From Xanthomonas translucens pv. translucens DSM 18974 (GTDB taxonomy: Bacteria; Pseudomonadota; Gammaproteobacteria; Xanthomonadales; Xanthomonadaceae), in NCBI RefSeq assembly GCF_000331775.1, contig NZ_CAPJ01000541.1:1-14235 (forward strand): a DNA stretch of 14,235 bases, given 5' to 3'. Positions within the stretch are counted from its first letter, which is position 1. Each line of letters opens with the position of its first letter. The notes below the pieces were generated by a model. That model ran no database searches. It was not told where the DNA came from and was given only the letters and a program-made list of their open reading frames with translations. Of the stretch, positions 7,263 through 14,036 are shown piece after piece. Both the position numbers and the translations under genes were made by a program.

Positions 7263-8240
7263 GTGCTGCCCCCGCTCGCGCTGGTGCCGGGCGAGCCGGC
7301 CGGGATCGGCCCGGAACTGTGCGTGCGGCTGGCGCAACAGCCGCGACGCGACTGCCAGCTGCTGGCCTTCGCCGATCCCGATAGCTTGCGCGCCGCCGCG
7401 GCGGCGCTGTCGCTGCCGTTGCAGCTGCTGCCCGAATCCGCCCCCGCCCTTGCACCCGGCGACCTGCGCCTGCGCCCGATCCGCAACGCGCTGCCGAGCC
7501 GCTTCGGCCATACCGAACCGGCCAATGCCGCCGCGGTGATCGGCGCGCTGACCCAGGCCGCCGACGCCTGCCTGCGCGGCGAACTGGCCGGTCTGGTCAC
7601 CGGCCCGGTGCACAAGGCGGCGATCAACGCCGGCGGCATCGCCTACACCGGCACCACCGAACTGCTCGCCCGCCATGCCGGATGCGAGGTGGTGATGATG
7701 CTGGCCAACGACATCGTGCGCGTGGCCCTGGTCACCACCCACCTGCCGTTGCGCACGGTCGCCGACGCACTGACGCCCGCGCTGCTGGAACGCTGCCTGC
7801 GCATCGTCTACGCCGCGTTGCGTAGCGACTTCGGCATCGCCGCGCCGGTCATCGCGGTGCTCGGGCTGAATCCGCATGCCGGCGAGGACGGGCATCTGGG
7901 CCGCGAGGAAATCGAGGTGATGGCGCCAGTCCTCGACACCTTGCGCGGCGAAGGCATGCGCCTGCTCGGCCCGCTGCCGGCCGACACCGCGTTCCTGCCG
8001 CAGAAACTGGCCGGCGTCGATACGGTGCTGGCGATGTACCACGACCAGGGCCTGCCGGTGCTCAAGTACAGCGGCTTCGAGCAGGCGGTGAACCTGACCC
8101 TGGGCCTGCCCTACCCGCGCGTGGCGGTCGATCACGGCACCGCGCTGGAGCTGGCCGGGCGCGGCATCGCCGACCCGTCCAGCCTGTTCGCCGCGGTCGC
8201 GCAATGCGCGCAACTGGCCGCGCGCCGCGCGCATCTGTAG
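7263..8240 (+). CDS. pdxA: PdxA, 4-hydroxythreonine-4-phosphate dehydrogenase
   Basis: The 325-aa enzyme oxidises 4-phosphohydroxy-L-threonine in the pyridoxal-phosphate pathway, using NAD and a divalent metal. It contains GEPAGIGPE (10-18), TGPVHKAAINAGG (113-125), metal-binding His160, His205 and His260 (in TTHLPLR, NPHAGEDGHLG and MYHDQGLPVLKYSG), and VDHGTALELAGRG (289-301). Substrate-binding GHTE of E. coli is GTTE here (130-133), so the His is replaced by Thr. The start is GTG, since no ATG lies near the conserved N-terminus; the AAGAAG at the end of surA may serve as ribosome binding site. The TAG stop lies inside the first arm of a REP doublet. It follows surA by 3 nt, as in other gammaproteobacteria. 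Confidence 0.94.
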   Translation: MLPPLALVPGEPAGIGPELCVRLAQQPRRDCQLLAFADPDSLRAAAAALSLPLQLLPESAPALAPGDLRLRPIRNALPSRFGHTEPANAAAVIGALTQAADACLRGELAGLVTGPVHKAAINAGGIAYTGTTELLARHAGCEVVMMLANDIVRVALVTTHLPLRTVADALTPALLERCLRIVYAALRSDFGIAAPVIAVLGLNPHAGEDGHLGREEIEVMAPVLDTLRGEGMRLLGPLPADTAFLPQKLAGVDTVLAMYHDQGLPVLKYSGFEQAVNLTLGLPYPRVAVDHGTALELAGRGIADPSSLFAAVAQCAQLAARRAHL

Positions 8241-8305
8241 GAGCGGCTTCAGCCGCGACCGGGCTTTCCCGATAATGCCCTGTCGCGGCTGAAGCCGCTC
8301 CTGCA
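8236..8305. repeat. REP doublet (REPIN-like), copy 1, overlapping the pdxA stop
   Basis: Two 24-nt arms (8236-8259 and 8282-8305) are inverted copies differing at one base, around a 22-nt loop. Each arm contains its own small palindrome GCGGCTTCAGCCGC and the flank GGAGCGG. This is the form of a REP pair, a non-autonomous element moved by RAYT transposases in related bacteria; no RAYT gene is in the window. It could fold into a long hairpin that stops transcription or stabilises the pdxA mRNA. It resembles the copy at 10705-10774. Confidence 0.85.
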
Positions 8306-8337
8306 GGACAGCGCACGCCATCCCGGCCCCATCCCGA

Positions 8338-8343
8338 TAAGAT
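8338..8343 (+). promoter_or_regulatory. Possible -10 box for rsmA (leaderless spacing)
   Basis: TAAGAT ends seven bases before the A of the rsmA ATG. The upstream REP doublet may terminate the pdxA transcript, so rsmA would need its own promoter. No good -35 is visible at 16-18 bp, and there is no Shine-Dalgarno sequence. Confidence 0.3.
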
Positions 8344-8349
8344 GCCCGC

Positions 8350-9144
8350 ATGACTTCCTATTCCGGCTTCAGCGCCCCGGCCAAGAAATCGCTTGGCCAG
8401 CACTTCCTCAACGACAGCCACTACATCGACAGCATCGTGCGCGCGGTCAATCCCAAGCCGGACGAGCTGCTGGTCGAGATCGGCCCCGGCCAGGGCGCGA
8501 TCACCTTCCCGCTGCTGCGCCGCCACGGCCGCCTGACCGTGATCGAATTCGACCGCGACCTGATCGCGCCGCTGACCGCAGCGGCGGAAGGGGTCGGCGC
8601 ACTGACCATCCTCAACCGTGATGTGCTGTCGGTGGATTTCGCCGAACTGGCGGGCGCCAACCGCATCCGCCTGGTCGGCAACCTGCCGTACAACATCTCT
8701 TCGCCGATCCTGTTCCATGCGCTGGACCACGCCGCGGCGATCGCCGACATGCACTTCATGCTGCAGAAGGAAGTAGTCGATCGCATGGCCGCGGGGCCGG
8801 GCAGCAAGGTCTACGGCCGGCTCAGCGTGATGCTGCAGGCGTATTGCGAAGTGACCTCGCTGTTCGTGGTGCCGCCGGGCGCGTTCCGGCCGCCGCCGAA
8901 GGTGGATTCGGCGGTGGTGCGGCTGGTGCCGCATGCGCCGCAGGATATCGGCATCGCCGACCGGCGGCGCTTCGCCGACGTGGTGCGCGCAGCGTTCGGG
9001 CAACGCCGCAAGACCTTGCGCAATGCGCTGGGTGGGGTCTGCGACGCCGCCCAGTTCGAGGCCGCCGGGGTGCGCCCGGATGCCCGCGCCGAGCAGCTGG
9101 AGGTCGCCGATTTCGTGCGCCTGGCCAACGTGACGCAGGCCTGA
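8350..9144 (+). CDS. rsmA: RsmA/KsgA, 16S rRNA adenine dimethyltransferase
   Basis: The 264-aa enzyme dimethylates two adjacent adenosines in the 3' terminal helix of 16S rRNA (A1518 and A1519 in E. coli) during late 30S assembly, using S-adenosylmethionine. It shows the N-terminal KKSLGQHFLND (12-22), the SAM-binding VEIGPGQGA (42-50), the acidic ribose ligand at Glu66 (VIEFD), the catalytic NLPYNISSP (111-119), and FRPPPKVDSAVV plus AFGQRRKTLRNAL in the C-terminal part. Length matches the family. The start is the ATG at 8350; an ATG at 8342 is out of frame. A REP doublet separates it from pdxA, and a 215-bp gap follows before apaG, unlike the tight spacing of the E. coli operon. Loss of this enzyme gives kasugamycin resistance in other bacteria. 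Confidence 0.96.
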   Translation: MTSYSGFSAPAKKSLGQHFLNDSHYIDSIVRAVNPKPDELLVEIGPGQGAITFPLLRRHGRLTVIEFDRDLIAPLTAAAEGVGALTILNRDVLSVDFAELAGANRIRLVGNLPYNISSPILFHALDHAAAIADMHFMLQKEVVDRMAAGPGSKVYGRLSVMLQAYCEVTSLFVVPPGAFRPPPKVDSAVVRLVPHAPQDIGIADRRRFADVVRAAFGQRRKTLRNALGGVCDAAQFEAAGVRPDARAEQLEVADFVRLANVTQA

Positions 9145-9286
9145 GTTGCAGGTCCGCGCACCGCAGCGCGATCCGCATCCATCCGCGCCAGGCACACGCC
9201 GCAGCACGAACATCGCAGCAGCGCGGGCGCCGATCGCACTGCGCGACCGGCCGACGCCACGCGTCACCACGCGCAGCGGCCGCAGC

Positions 9287-9321
9287 GCGCGCTGTCTGCA
9301 GCGCGCTCGTAGACAGCGCGC
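9287..9321. repeat. Perfect inverted repeat in the rsmA-apaG gap
   Basis: GCGCGCTGTCT (9287-9297) and AGACAGCGCGC (9311-9321) are exact inverted arms of 11 bp around a 13-nt loop. The gap 9145-9359 has nothing else I can identify apart from a possible promoter. There is no T-run after the stem, so intrinsic termination is doubtful; an operator or an mRNA end structure is equally possible. Confidence 0.5.
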
Positions 9322-9346
9322 CGTCCATTCCTGCGCCGGCTTTGCT

Positions 9347-9352
9347 TACACT
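9347..9352 (+). promoter_or_regulatory. Possible -10 box for apaG (near-leaderless spacing)
   Basis: TACACT lies 7 nt before the apaG ATG, so a transcript would begin at or one base before the start codon. A GAGG at 9355-9358 sits only one base from the ATG, too close for normal ribosome binding. No clear -35 is visible. Confidence 0.3.
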
Positions 9353-9359
9353 GTGAGGC

Positions 9360-9743
9360 ATGAACGATGACGCCCCCTATCGGATCGAGGTCGAAGTGTC
9401 GCCCCGGTTCCTCGACGACCAATCGGCGCCGGAGGACGGACGCTACGCGTTCGCCTACACCATCCGCATCCACAACCGCGGCCGCGTCGCCGCGCGGCTG
9501 ATCGCCCGGCACTGGGAAATCACCGATGGCAACGGCCGCGTGGAGCGCGTGGACGGCGACGGCGTGGTGGGCGAACAGCCGCGACTGCGTCCCGGCGAGG
9601 ACTTCCGCTACACCTCCGGGCTGATGCTGGAAACCGAGCACGGCACGATGCGCGGCCACTACGACATGGAAGCCGACGACGGCACCCATTTCGTCGCACC
9701 GGTCGCACCGTTCGTGCTGACCATGCCGCGGACCCTGCACTGA
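9360..9743 (+). CDS. apaG: ApaG domain protein
   Basis: The 127-aa protein is an ApaG of standard length, with an N-terminal [31 protein letters not shown] (8-38), the core [32 protein letters not shown] (49-80), and [22 protein letters not shown] (82-103). ApaG folds as a small beta-sandwich related to fibronectin-type domains. Its biochemical role is not settled, although the fold also occurs in some eukaryotic F-box proteins. It lies 10 nt upstream of apaH, as in most gammaproteobacteria, so the two are surely co-transcribed. The wide gap and inverted repeat upstream suggest apaG-apaH is a separate unit from rsmA here. Confidence 0.95.
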   Translation: MNDDAPYRIEVEVSPRFLDDQSAPEDGRYAFAYTIRIHNRGRVAARLIARHWEITDGNGRVERVDGDGVVGEQPRLRPGEDFRYTSGLMLETEHGTMRGHYDMEADDGTHFVAPVAPFVLTMPRTLH

Positions 9744-9753
9744 TGGCATCGGC

Positions 9754-10683
9754 ATGAGCGTATGGGCCATCGGCGACCTGCAGGGTTGCTACGACATCAC
9801 CCAGCGGCTGCTGGAGAAGATCCGCTTCGATCCGGCGGTGGACCGGCTGTGGTTCTGCGGCGACCTGGTCAACCGCGGCGGGCAGTCGCTGGAAACCCTG
9901 CGCCTGGTGCACTCGTTGCGCGCGCACAGCGTGGTGGTGCTGGGCAACCACGACCTGTCGCTGCTGGCAATCGGCGAGCGCAGCCTGGACGAGCAGCGCA
10001 AGGTCAATGCGGACCTGCAGCGCATCGTGCTGGCCGAGGACCGCGACGAACTGCTGACCTGGCTGCGCATGCAGAAACTGCTGCACGCCGACCGCGAACT
10101 GGGCTGGATGATGATCCACGCCGGGCTGGCGCCGAAGTGGACCACCACCCTGGCCGAGAAGCATGCGCGCGAAGTCGAACAGCAACTGCACGGCAGCGGC
10201 TACCGCAAGCTGTTCCGCAACATGTACGGCGACCGCCCGGCCTGGTCGCCGGGGCTGACCGGCTACGACCGCTCGCGCGCGATCATCAACCTGTTCACCC
10301 GCGCCCGCTATTGCACCCCGCGCGGGCGCATCGCGATCGAGGAGAAAGGCACGCCGGGCACCCAGGCGCAGGGCCTGTATCCGTGGTTCGAAGTGCCCGG
10401 CCGCGCCGAGCGCGACCTGAAGATCGTCTGCGGCCACTGGTCCACGCTGGGCCTGGCCATCACCCAGGGCGTGCACGCGATCGACACCGGCGCGGTGTGG
10501 GGCGGCAAGCTCACCGCGTTGCGCCTGGACAGCGAAGACCTGCAGGTGGTGCAAGTGCCGGGGCGCCCGATCGAGGGACCGCCGCCGGTGCAGCGCACGC
10601 GGCCGCCGCGGCGCAGGACCGGCGGTGGGCGCGGTGCGGGCGGTGGTGGTGGTGCTACATCGCCACCACCCGATCAGGAATGA
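9754..10683 (+). CDS. apaH: ApaH, symmetrical Ap4A hydrolase
   Basis: The 309-aa metallophosphatase cleaves diadenosine tetraphosphate to two ADP and, in E. coli, also decaps Np4-capped RNA. Motifs of the PPP phosphatase fold are in order: GDLQGCYD (7-14), CGDLVNRGGQSLETL (35-49), GNHDLSLLA (64-72), MIHAGLAPKW (120-129), CGHWSTLG (226-233) and DTGAVWGG (244-251). Gln10 replaces the first-motif His of E. coli (GDVHG), a change also common in pseudomonad and xanthomonad ApaH. From about residue 272 to the end a Pro, Arg and Gly-rich tail of nearly 40 residues extends past the catalytic domain; it looks disordered and poorly constrained. The gene converges with folA, with a REP doublet between. 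Confidence 0.95.
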   Translation: MSVWAIGDLQGCYDITQRLLEKIRFDPAVDRLWFCGDLVNRGGQSLETLRLVHSLRAHSVVVLGNHDLSLLAIGERSLDEQRKVNADLQRIVLAEDRDELLTWLRMQKLLHADRELGWMMIHAGLAPKWTTTLAEKHAREVEQQLHGSGYRKLFRNMYGDRPAWSPGLTGYDRSRAIINLFTRARYCTPRGRIAIEEKGTPGTQAQGLYPWFEVPGRAERDLKIVCGHWSTLGLAITQGVHAIDTGAVWGGKLTALRLDSEDLQVVQVPGRPIEGPPPVQRTRPPRRRTGGGRGAGGGGGATSPPPDQE

Positions 10684-10704
10684 CGGCCAGGCAGACTGCC
10701 AACG

Positions 10705-10774
10705 TGTAAGAGCGGCTTCAGCCGCGACAGGATCTCGCCGGTCACGCCCGGTCGCGGCTGAAGCCGCTCCTACA
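10705..10774. repeat. REP doublet (REPIN-like), copy 2, between apaH and folA
   Basis: Arms 10705-10728 and 10751-10774 are inverted copies of 24 nt with one mismatch. The loop is 22 nt, the same length as copy 1, and 12 of 22 loop positions match that copy. The core palindrome GCGGCTTCAGCCGC is identical. Lying between two convergent genes, it could fold in either transcript and act as a bidirectional terminator. Confidence 0.87.
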
Positions 10775-10801
10775 ACCCGACGCGCCGCCGGCGCGAATCC
10801 G

Positions 10802-11311
10802 CTACGGCGCGCTACGCCTGCGCCGGTAATCGACGAATGCGAACGCCAACGCATGCTTGGCATCGGCCGCGTGCGCCTGCCGCGCCACGACCTCCCACTG
10901 CGCCGGATCGAACGCCGGGAAATACGCATCGGCGCCTTCGACCAGCGTGTCCACGTGGGTCAGGTACAGCATCTCGGCATGCGGCAAGGCCAGCGCGAAG
11001 ATGTCGCCACCGCCGATCACCGCCAGCTCCCCGGCGCCGCTGGCCTGCGCCGCCTCGATCGCGGCGGGCAGCGAAGCGACCGCCTGCATGCCCTCGAACG
11101 GCACCTGCCCGGAGCGCGTCAGCACCAGATTCAGGCGCCCCGGCAGCGCGCGGCCCAGCGACTGCGCGGTCTTGCGCCCCATCAGCACCGGCTTGCCCAG
11201 GGTCAGCGCCTTGAAGCGCTTCAGATCGTCCGGCAAGCGCCACGGCAGGTCGTTGTCGCGGCCGATGGCACGTGCGTTGTCGATCGCGGCGACAAGCGTC
11301 AGCGCGACCAT
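10802..11311 (-). CDS. folA: FolA, dihydrofolate reductase
   Basis: The 169-aa enzyme reduces dihydrofolate to tetrahydrofolate with NADPH; trimethoprim inhibits this family. The N-terminal region has AIGRDNDLPWRLPDDLKRF (15-33), with Asp29 at the position of the catalytic E. coli Asp27 and Phe33 at Phe31. KPVLMGRKTAQSLGRALPGRLN and the NADPH-binding AVIGGGDIFALALP follow, then YLTHVDTLVEGADAYFP. Its ATG lies inside the 3' end of the 116-aa membrane-protein gene, overlapping by 13 nt, so translation is probably coupled. The product dihydrofolate of the nearby ThyA is its substrate. It ends facing apaH, the same convergent arrangement as in E. coli. Confidence 0.95.
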   Translation of the reverse strand: MVALTLVAAIDNARAIGRDNDLPWRLPDDLKRFKALTLGKPVLMGRKTAQSLGRALPGRLNLVLTRSGQVPFEGMQAVASLPAAIEAAQASGAGELAVIGGGDIFALALPHAEMLYLTHVDTLVEGADAYFPAFDPAQWEVVARQAHAADAKHALAFAFVDYRRRRSAP

Positions 11312-11649
11312 GTGCGATCTCCGCGCCTGTCCTTGGAGATGCGATCGACTTCGTCGTAGTACTTGGCTGCAACCTGGCGCACCATTTCGATGAATCCAAG
11401 CGCCAGCAGGTACAAGACTATGAAAAGAAAACACTGGAAGGTATGGGTTGAGACCGCCATCAGCATGCCTTTCAGCGTGAACGGCTTGTCCGGAAAGAAC
11501 ACCAGCTTGGCGATCCCCAGCAGCGGCAGCACCAACAGGCCACTGATCAGACTGATCGAAACGCCGGTGGCGACACCCATCAAGTGGTCTGCAAACTTTT
11601 CCTGTGCCAGAGCGGAGCGTCCCGCGCGCGGCCGCTTGCCGGCCTTCAT
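11299..11649 (-). CDS. Small two-helix membrane protein of unknown function
   Basis: I do not recognise this 116-aa protein. It starts with a basic stretch ([11 protein letters not shown]), followed by a hydrophobic segment at about 23-52 and a second at about 69-90. A charged tail follows ([17 protein letters not shown]). The layout suggests a hairpin in the inner membrane with both ends in the cytoplasm. There is no signal peptidase site or catalytic motif. Its ATG overlaps the thyA stop (ATGA at 11646-11649), and its stop lies 13 nt inside folA, so it is wedged into the operon. Base composition is unusual: I count about 58% GC over 11341-11640, falling to about 50% in 11341-11460, against near 70% by eye in neighbours. 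That suggests later arrival or weak constraint. It could alternatively be non-functional. Confidence 0.7.
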   Translation of the reverse strand: MKAGKRPRAGRSALAQEKFADHLMGVATGVSISLISGLLVLPLLGIAKLVFFPDKPFTLKGMLMAVSTHTFQCFLFIVLYLLALGFIEMVRQVAAKYYDEVDRISKDRRGDRTWSR

Positions 11650-12440
11650 ACCGCCACCGGCGCCTTGATCGCCGGATGCGGGTCGTAGCCCTCGATTGCG
11701 ATGTCGTCGTAGGTGAACGCGAACAGGTCGGTGACCGCGGGATTGAGGCGCAGCGTCGGCAACGGCCGCGGCGTGCGCGCCAGCTGCTCGCGCGCCTGCT
11801 CGAAGTGGTTCGAATACAGGTGCGCGTCGCCCAGCGTGTGCACGAAATCGCCGACACCCAGGCCGGTGGCCTGCGCCACCATGTGGGTCAGCAGCGCGTA
11901 GCTGGCGATGTTGAACGGCACGCCGAGGAAGATGTCGCCGCTGCGCTGGTACAACTGGCAGCTGAGCTTGCCGTCGACCACGTAGAACTGGAACAGGCTG
12001 TGGCACGGCATCAACGCCATCTGCGGCAATTCCGCCACGTTCCAGGCGCTGATCACCAAGCGCCGCGAATCGGGATTGCGCTTGATCTCGTCCACCAGCC
12101 ATTGCATCTGGTCGATCTCGCCGCCGTCGGCGCCGGTCCAGCGGCGCCATTGCTTGCCGTACACCGGGCCGAGTTCGCCTTGCGCATCGGCCCACTCGTC
12201 CCAGATGCTGACCTTGTTGTCCTTCAGGTAGGCGATGTTGGTCTCGCCCTTCAGGAACCACAGCAGCTCGTGCACGATCGAGCGCAGGTGCAGCTTCTTG
12301 GTGGTCACCAGCGGGAAGCCGGCGTTGAGATCGAAGCGCATCTGCCAGCCGAACACACTCCGCGTGCCGGTGCCGGTGCGGTCGGATTTCTCCGCGCCGT
12401 GCTCGAGCACGTGGCGCAGCAGGTCCAGGTAGGCCTTCAT
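11646..12440 (-). CDS. thyA: ThyA, thymidylate synthase
   Basis: The 264-aa enzyme, exactly the length of E. coli ThyA, methylates dUMP to dTMP using methylene-tetrahydrofolate and leaves dihydrofolate. Visible motifs are [12 protein letters not shown] (20-31), the dUMP-binding Arg segment, [14 protein letters not shown] [12 protein letters not shown] (57-68), the catalytic Cys146 in [11 protein letters not shown] (144-154), [20 protein letters not shown] (165-184), GDAHLYSNH (204-212) and the C-terminal APVAV (260-264). Nothing essential is missing. The ATG overlaps the lgt stop by 4 nt (ATGA), the same coupling of lgt and thyA known from E. coli. Downstream lie the small membrane protein and folA, which recycles the dihydrofolate it makes. 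Confidence 0.97.
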   Translation of the reverse strand: MKAYLDLLRHVLEHGAEKSDRTGTGTRSVFGWQMRFDLNAGFPLVTTKKLHLRSIVHELLWFLKGETNIAYLKDNKVSIWDEWADAQGELGPVYGKQWRRWTGADGGEIDQMQWLVDEIKRNPDSRRLVISAWNVAELPQMALMPCHSLFQFYVVDGKLSCQLYQRSGDIFLGVPFNIASYALLTHMVAQATGLGVGDFVHTLGDAHLYSNHFEQAREQLARTPRPLPTLRLNPAVTDLFAFTYDDIAIEGYDPHPAIKAPVAV

Positions 12441-13318
12441 GGTTTGGCGTCCAGTGCGACCGGCACCGGCGGCAACACCGGCGCGCGGCGCGAGCGCCAC
12501 AGCAGGAACAGGCCGAGCAGGATCAGCGGCGTGCTCAGGATCTGGCCCATGGTCAGCCAATGGAACGCCAGGTAGCCGATCGGCGCATCCGGCACGCGCA
12601 CGAACTCCACCGCGAAACGGAACACGCCATACAGCAGCGCGAACAGACCGGACACCGCATAGCGCCGGCGCGGCCGCAGCGAGAACGCCCACAGCAGCGC
12701 GAACAGCACCAGGCCTTCCAGCGCCGCCTCGTACAGCTGCGAGGGATGCCGCGCGAACTTGTCCAGCGCACCGCTGGCGTACTGCGCCTGGATCTGCGCC
12801 AGCGGCCAGTCCTGCAGCTCGGGCGTGCGCGGGAAGATCACGCCCCAACCGGCATTGGTGAACTTGCCCCACAGCTCGCCGCCGACGAAATTGCCGACGC
12901 GGCCGAAGCCCAGGCCCAGCGGCACCAGCGGCGCGACGAAATCCATGGTATCGAAGAAGTGCAGGCGCGACTTGCGCGACCACCAGGCCGCCGCCACCAG
13001 CACGCCGATCAGGCCGCCGTGGAAGCTCATGCCGCCATCCCAGACCTTGAAGATCAGCAGCGGGTTGGCCAGGAAATCGTGCAGCGCGTAGAACAGCATG
13101 TAGCCGATGCGCCCGCCGAGCACCACGCCGAGCATCGCGTAGAACAGCAGGTCGGAAAACCCGTCCATGTCCACGCCGGGCAGGCGGCCGGCGCGGATGC
13201 GCAGCCGGCCCAGCCACCAGGCCGAGGCGAAGGCGGCCAGGTACATCAGCCCATACCAGTGCACCTTCACCGGGCCGAGCGAGAAGGCGATGGGATCGAT
13301 CTGGTGGAGATAGGTCAT
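12437..13318 (-). CDS. lgt: Lgt, prolipoprotein diacylglyceryl transferase
   Basis: The 293-aa inner-membrane enzyme moves diacylglycerol from phosphatidylglycerol to the lipobox cysteine of prolipoproteins. Seven or so membrane spans are visible. Key motifs are [11 protein letters not shown] (95-105) with His100, the Lgt signature [13 protein letters not shown] (139-151) with Arg140 and Asn143, HPSQLYEA (191-198), and [11 protein letters not shown] (231-241) with Arg234. These probably match E. coli His103, Arg143, Asn146 and Arg239. Length is typical. The start at 13318 opens [16 protein letters not shown], the standard family N-terminus. It heads the lgt-thyA-116aa-folA group. A weak AGAAT-like hexamer near 13353-13357 on the minus strand could be its -10. 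Lipoproteins such as LptE depend on this pathway in other bacteria. Confidence 0.96.
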   Translation of the reverse strand: MTYLHQIDPIAFSLGPVKVHWYGLMYLAAFASAWWLGRLRIRAGRLPGVDMDGFSDLLFYAMLGVVLGGRIGYMLFYALHDFLANPLLIFKVWDGGMSFHGGLIGVLVAAAWWSRKSRLHFFDTMDFVAPLVPLGLGFGRVGNFVGGELWGKFTNAGWGVIFPRTPELQDWPLAQIQAQYASGALDKFARHPSQLYEAALEGLVLFALLWAFSLRPRRRYAVSGLFALLYGVFRFAVEFVRVPDAPIGYLAFHWLTMGQILSTPLILLGLFLLWRSRRAPVLPPVPVALDAKP

Positions 13319-13354
13319 GCGGGGAGCGTCGGCCGGAGGGCGAGGGTCGCCTAT

Positions 13355-13511
13355 TCTGCCATCGGCGCCGGCTACTGCCGTGGTCTGGGTCGATTTGAAC
13401 GGCGCTAGCCTTCATCTGCCGGCAGGCGCAAGCGTCTGCCATCGGCGCCGGTCACTGGCGCAGTCGCGATCGACTCAGACGGCGCCACGCTTCATCTGCG
13501 GGCAGGCGCGA
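13355..13511. repeat. 80-bp tandem intergenic unit, two copies
   Basis: Between lgt and the TPM gene the sequence 13355-13430 recurs at 13435-13510 with a fixed offset of 80 bp and no gaps. Of 76 positions compared, 59 match (about 78%), with the ends best conserved: TCTGCCATCGGCGCCGG at the left and TTCATCTGC.GGCAGGCGC at the right. Each copy can pair GCGCCG with CGGCGC across about 29 nt and keeps a small CTGC-GCAG stem. No reading frame is convincingly conserved. The remaining intergenic bases (13319-13354 and 13512-13544) show nothing I recognise. Confidence 0.75.
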
Positions 13512-13544
13512 CCCGCATCGCGGCGCGTCATGCCGCGGCGGCGC

Positions 13545-14036
13545 TCAATCCAGCAGTTGCGGCATATTCGGCAATTCATCGGACTCGGCCTGGCCCGGCT
13601 GCGCGGGAAAATGCGTGGCCAGCAAGGCCGACACCGCCGCCACCCCGGCGATCACCGCCTGCTCGGGCTGGCCGGCGCGCATGTCGCGCTCGATCAGCGC
13701 GCAGACGGCGCGCCATTGCGCTTCGTCCACCCGACCACGTAGACCACGATCGGCCACGATCTCGATCCGGTGGTCGGCCAGCAGCAGGTAGATCAGGACG
13801 CCGTTATTGGCCTCAGTGTCCCAGGTGCGCAACTGCGCGAAGGCCTGCTCGGCGCGTGCGCGCGGCGCCATGCCACGCAGCAGTGCCGCCGGCGCCAGCG
13901 CCGATTCGACCGCGAACATCACCTGGCCGCGGTGCCGCCGTTCACCGTCGGCGATCGCCGCGCCGATGCGCTCCAGGCTGGCGTTGGGGAACAGCCGGCG
14001 CGCTGCCGGCGCGAACAGATGGCGAAGCAGCCGCAT
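13545..14036 (-). CDS. Small TPM-domain protein
   Basis: The 163-aa protein matches the TPM fold (the domain of YgcG and of the plant thylakoid phosphatase). A short basic lead (MRLLRHLFAPAARRLFP) is followed by LERIGAAIADGERRHRGQVMFAVESAL (20-46) and the characteristic RTWDTEANNGVLIYLLLADHRIEIVADRGLRGRV (93-126), with the acidic and Asn residues typical of the family. It lacks an obvious signal peptide or C-terminal membrane helix. The ATG at 14036 shares one base with the stop of the preceding Gly-rich TPM gene (TGATG), implying coupled translation. In many xanthomonads such a gene follows lemA and a YgcG-like gene; those would lie to the right. Function is unproven; envelope roles have been suggested for the family. 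Confidence 0.85.
   Translation of the reverse strand: MRLLRHLFAPAARRLFPNASLERIGAAIADGERRHRGQVMFAVESALAPAALLRGMAPRARAEQAFAQLRTWDTEANNGVLIYLLLADHRIEIVADRGLRGRVDEAQWRAVCALIERDMRAGQPEQAVIAGVAAVSALLATHFPAQPGQAESDELPNMPQLLD

Noticed and set aside
5859..8351. 830-codon minus-strand open frame across surA and pdxA
   Set aside because: It mirrors two well-recognised genes, is rich in Gln, Arg and Ala with no domain, and ends inside the REP doublet; stop-free antisense frames are expected at this GC.
9145..9359. Small gene in the rsmA-apaG gap
   Set aside because: Open frames here are Arg/Pro-rich, lack start signals and run in from neighbouring genes; nothing supports coding.
8236..10774. The two REP doublets as ends of a composite mobile element
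   Set aside because: The DNA between them is the conserved rsmA-apaG-apaH block with no transposase or target duplication; the copies are independent intergenic repeats.
12441..13442. Long N-terminal extension of thyA through lgt
   Set aside because: The extension is lgt read out of frame; thyA at 264 aa from 12440 matches the family length exactly.
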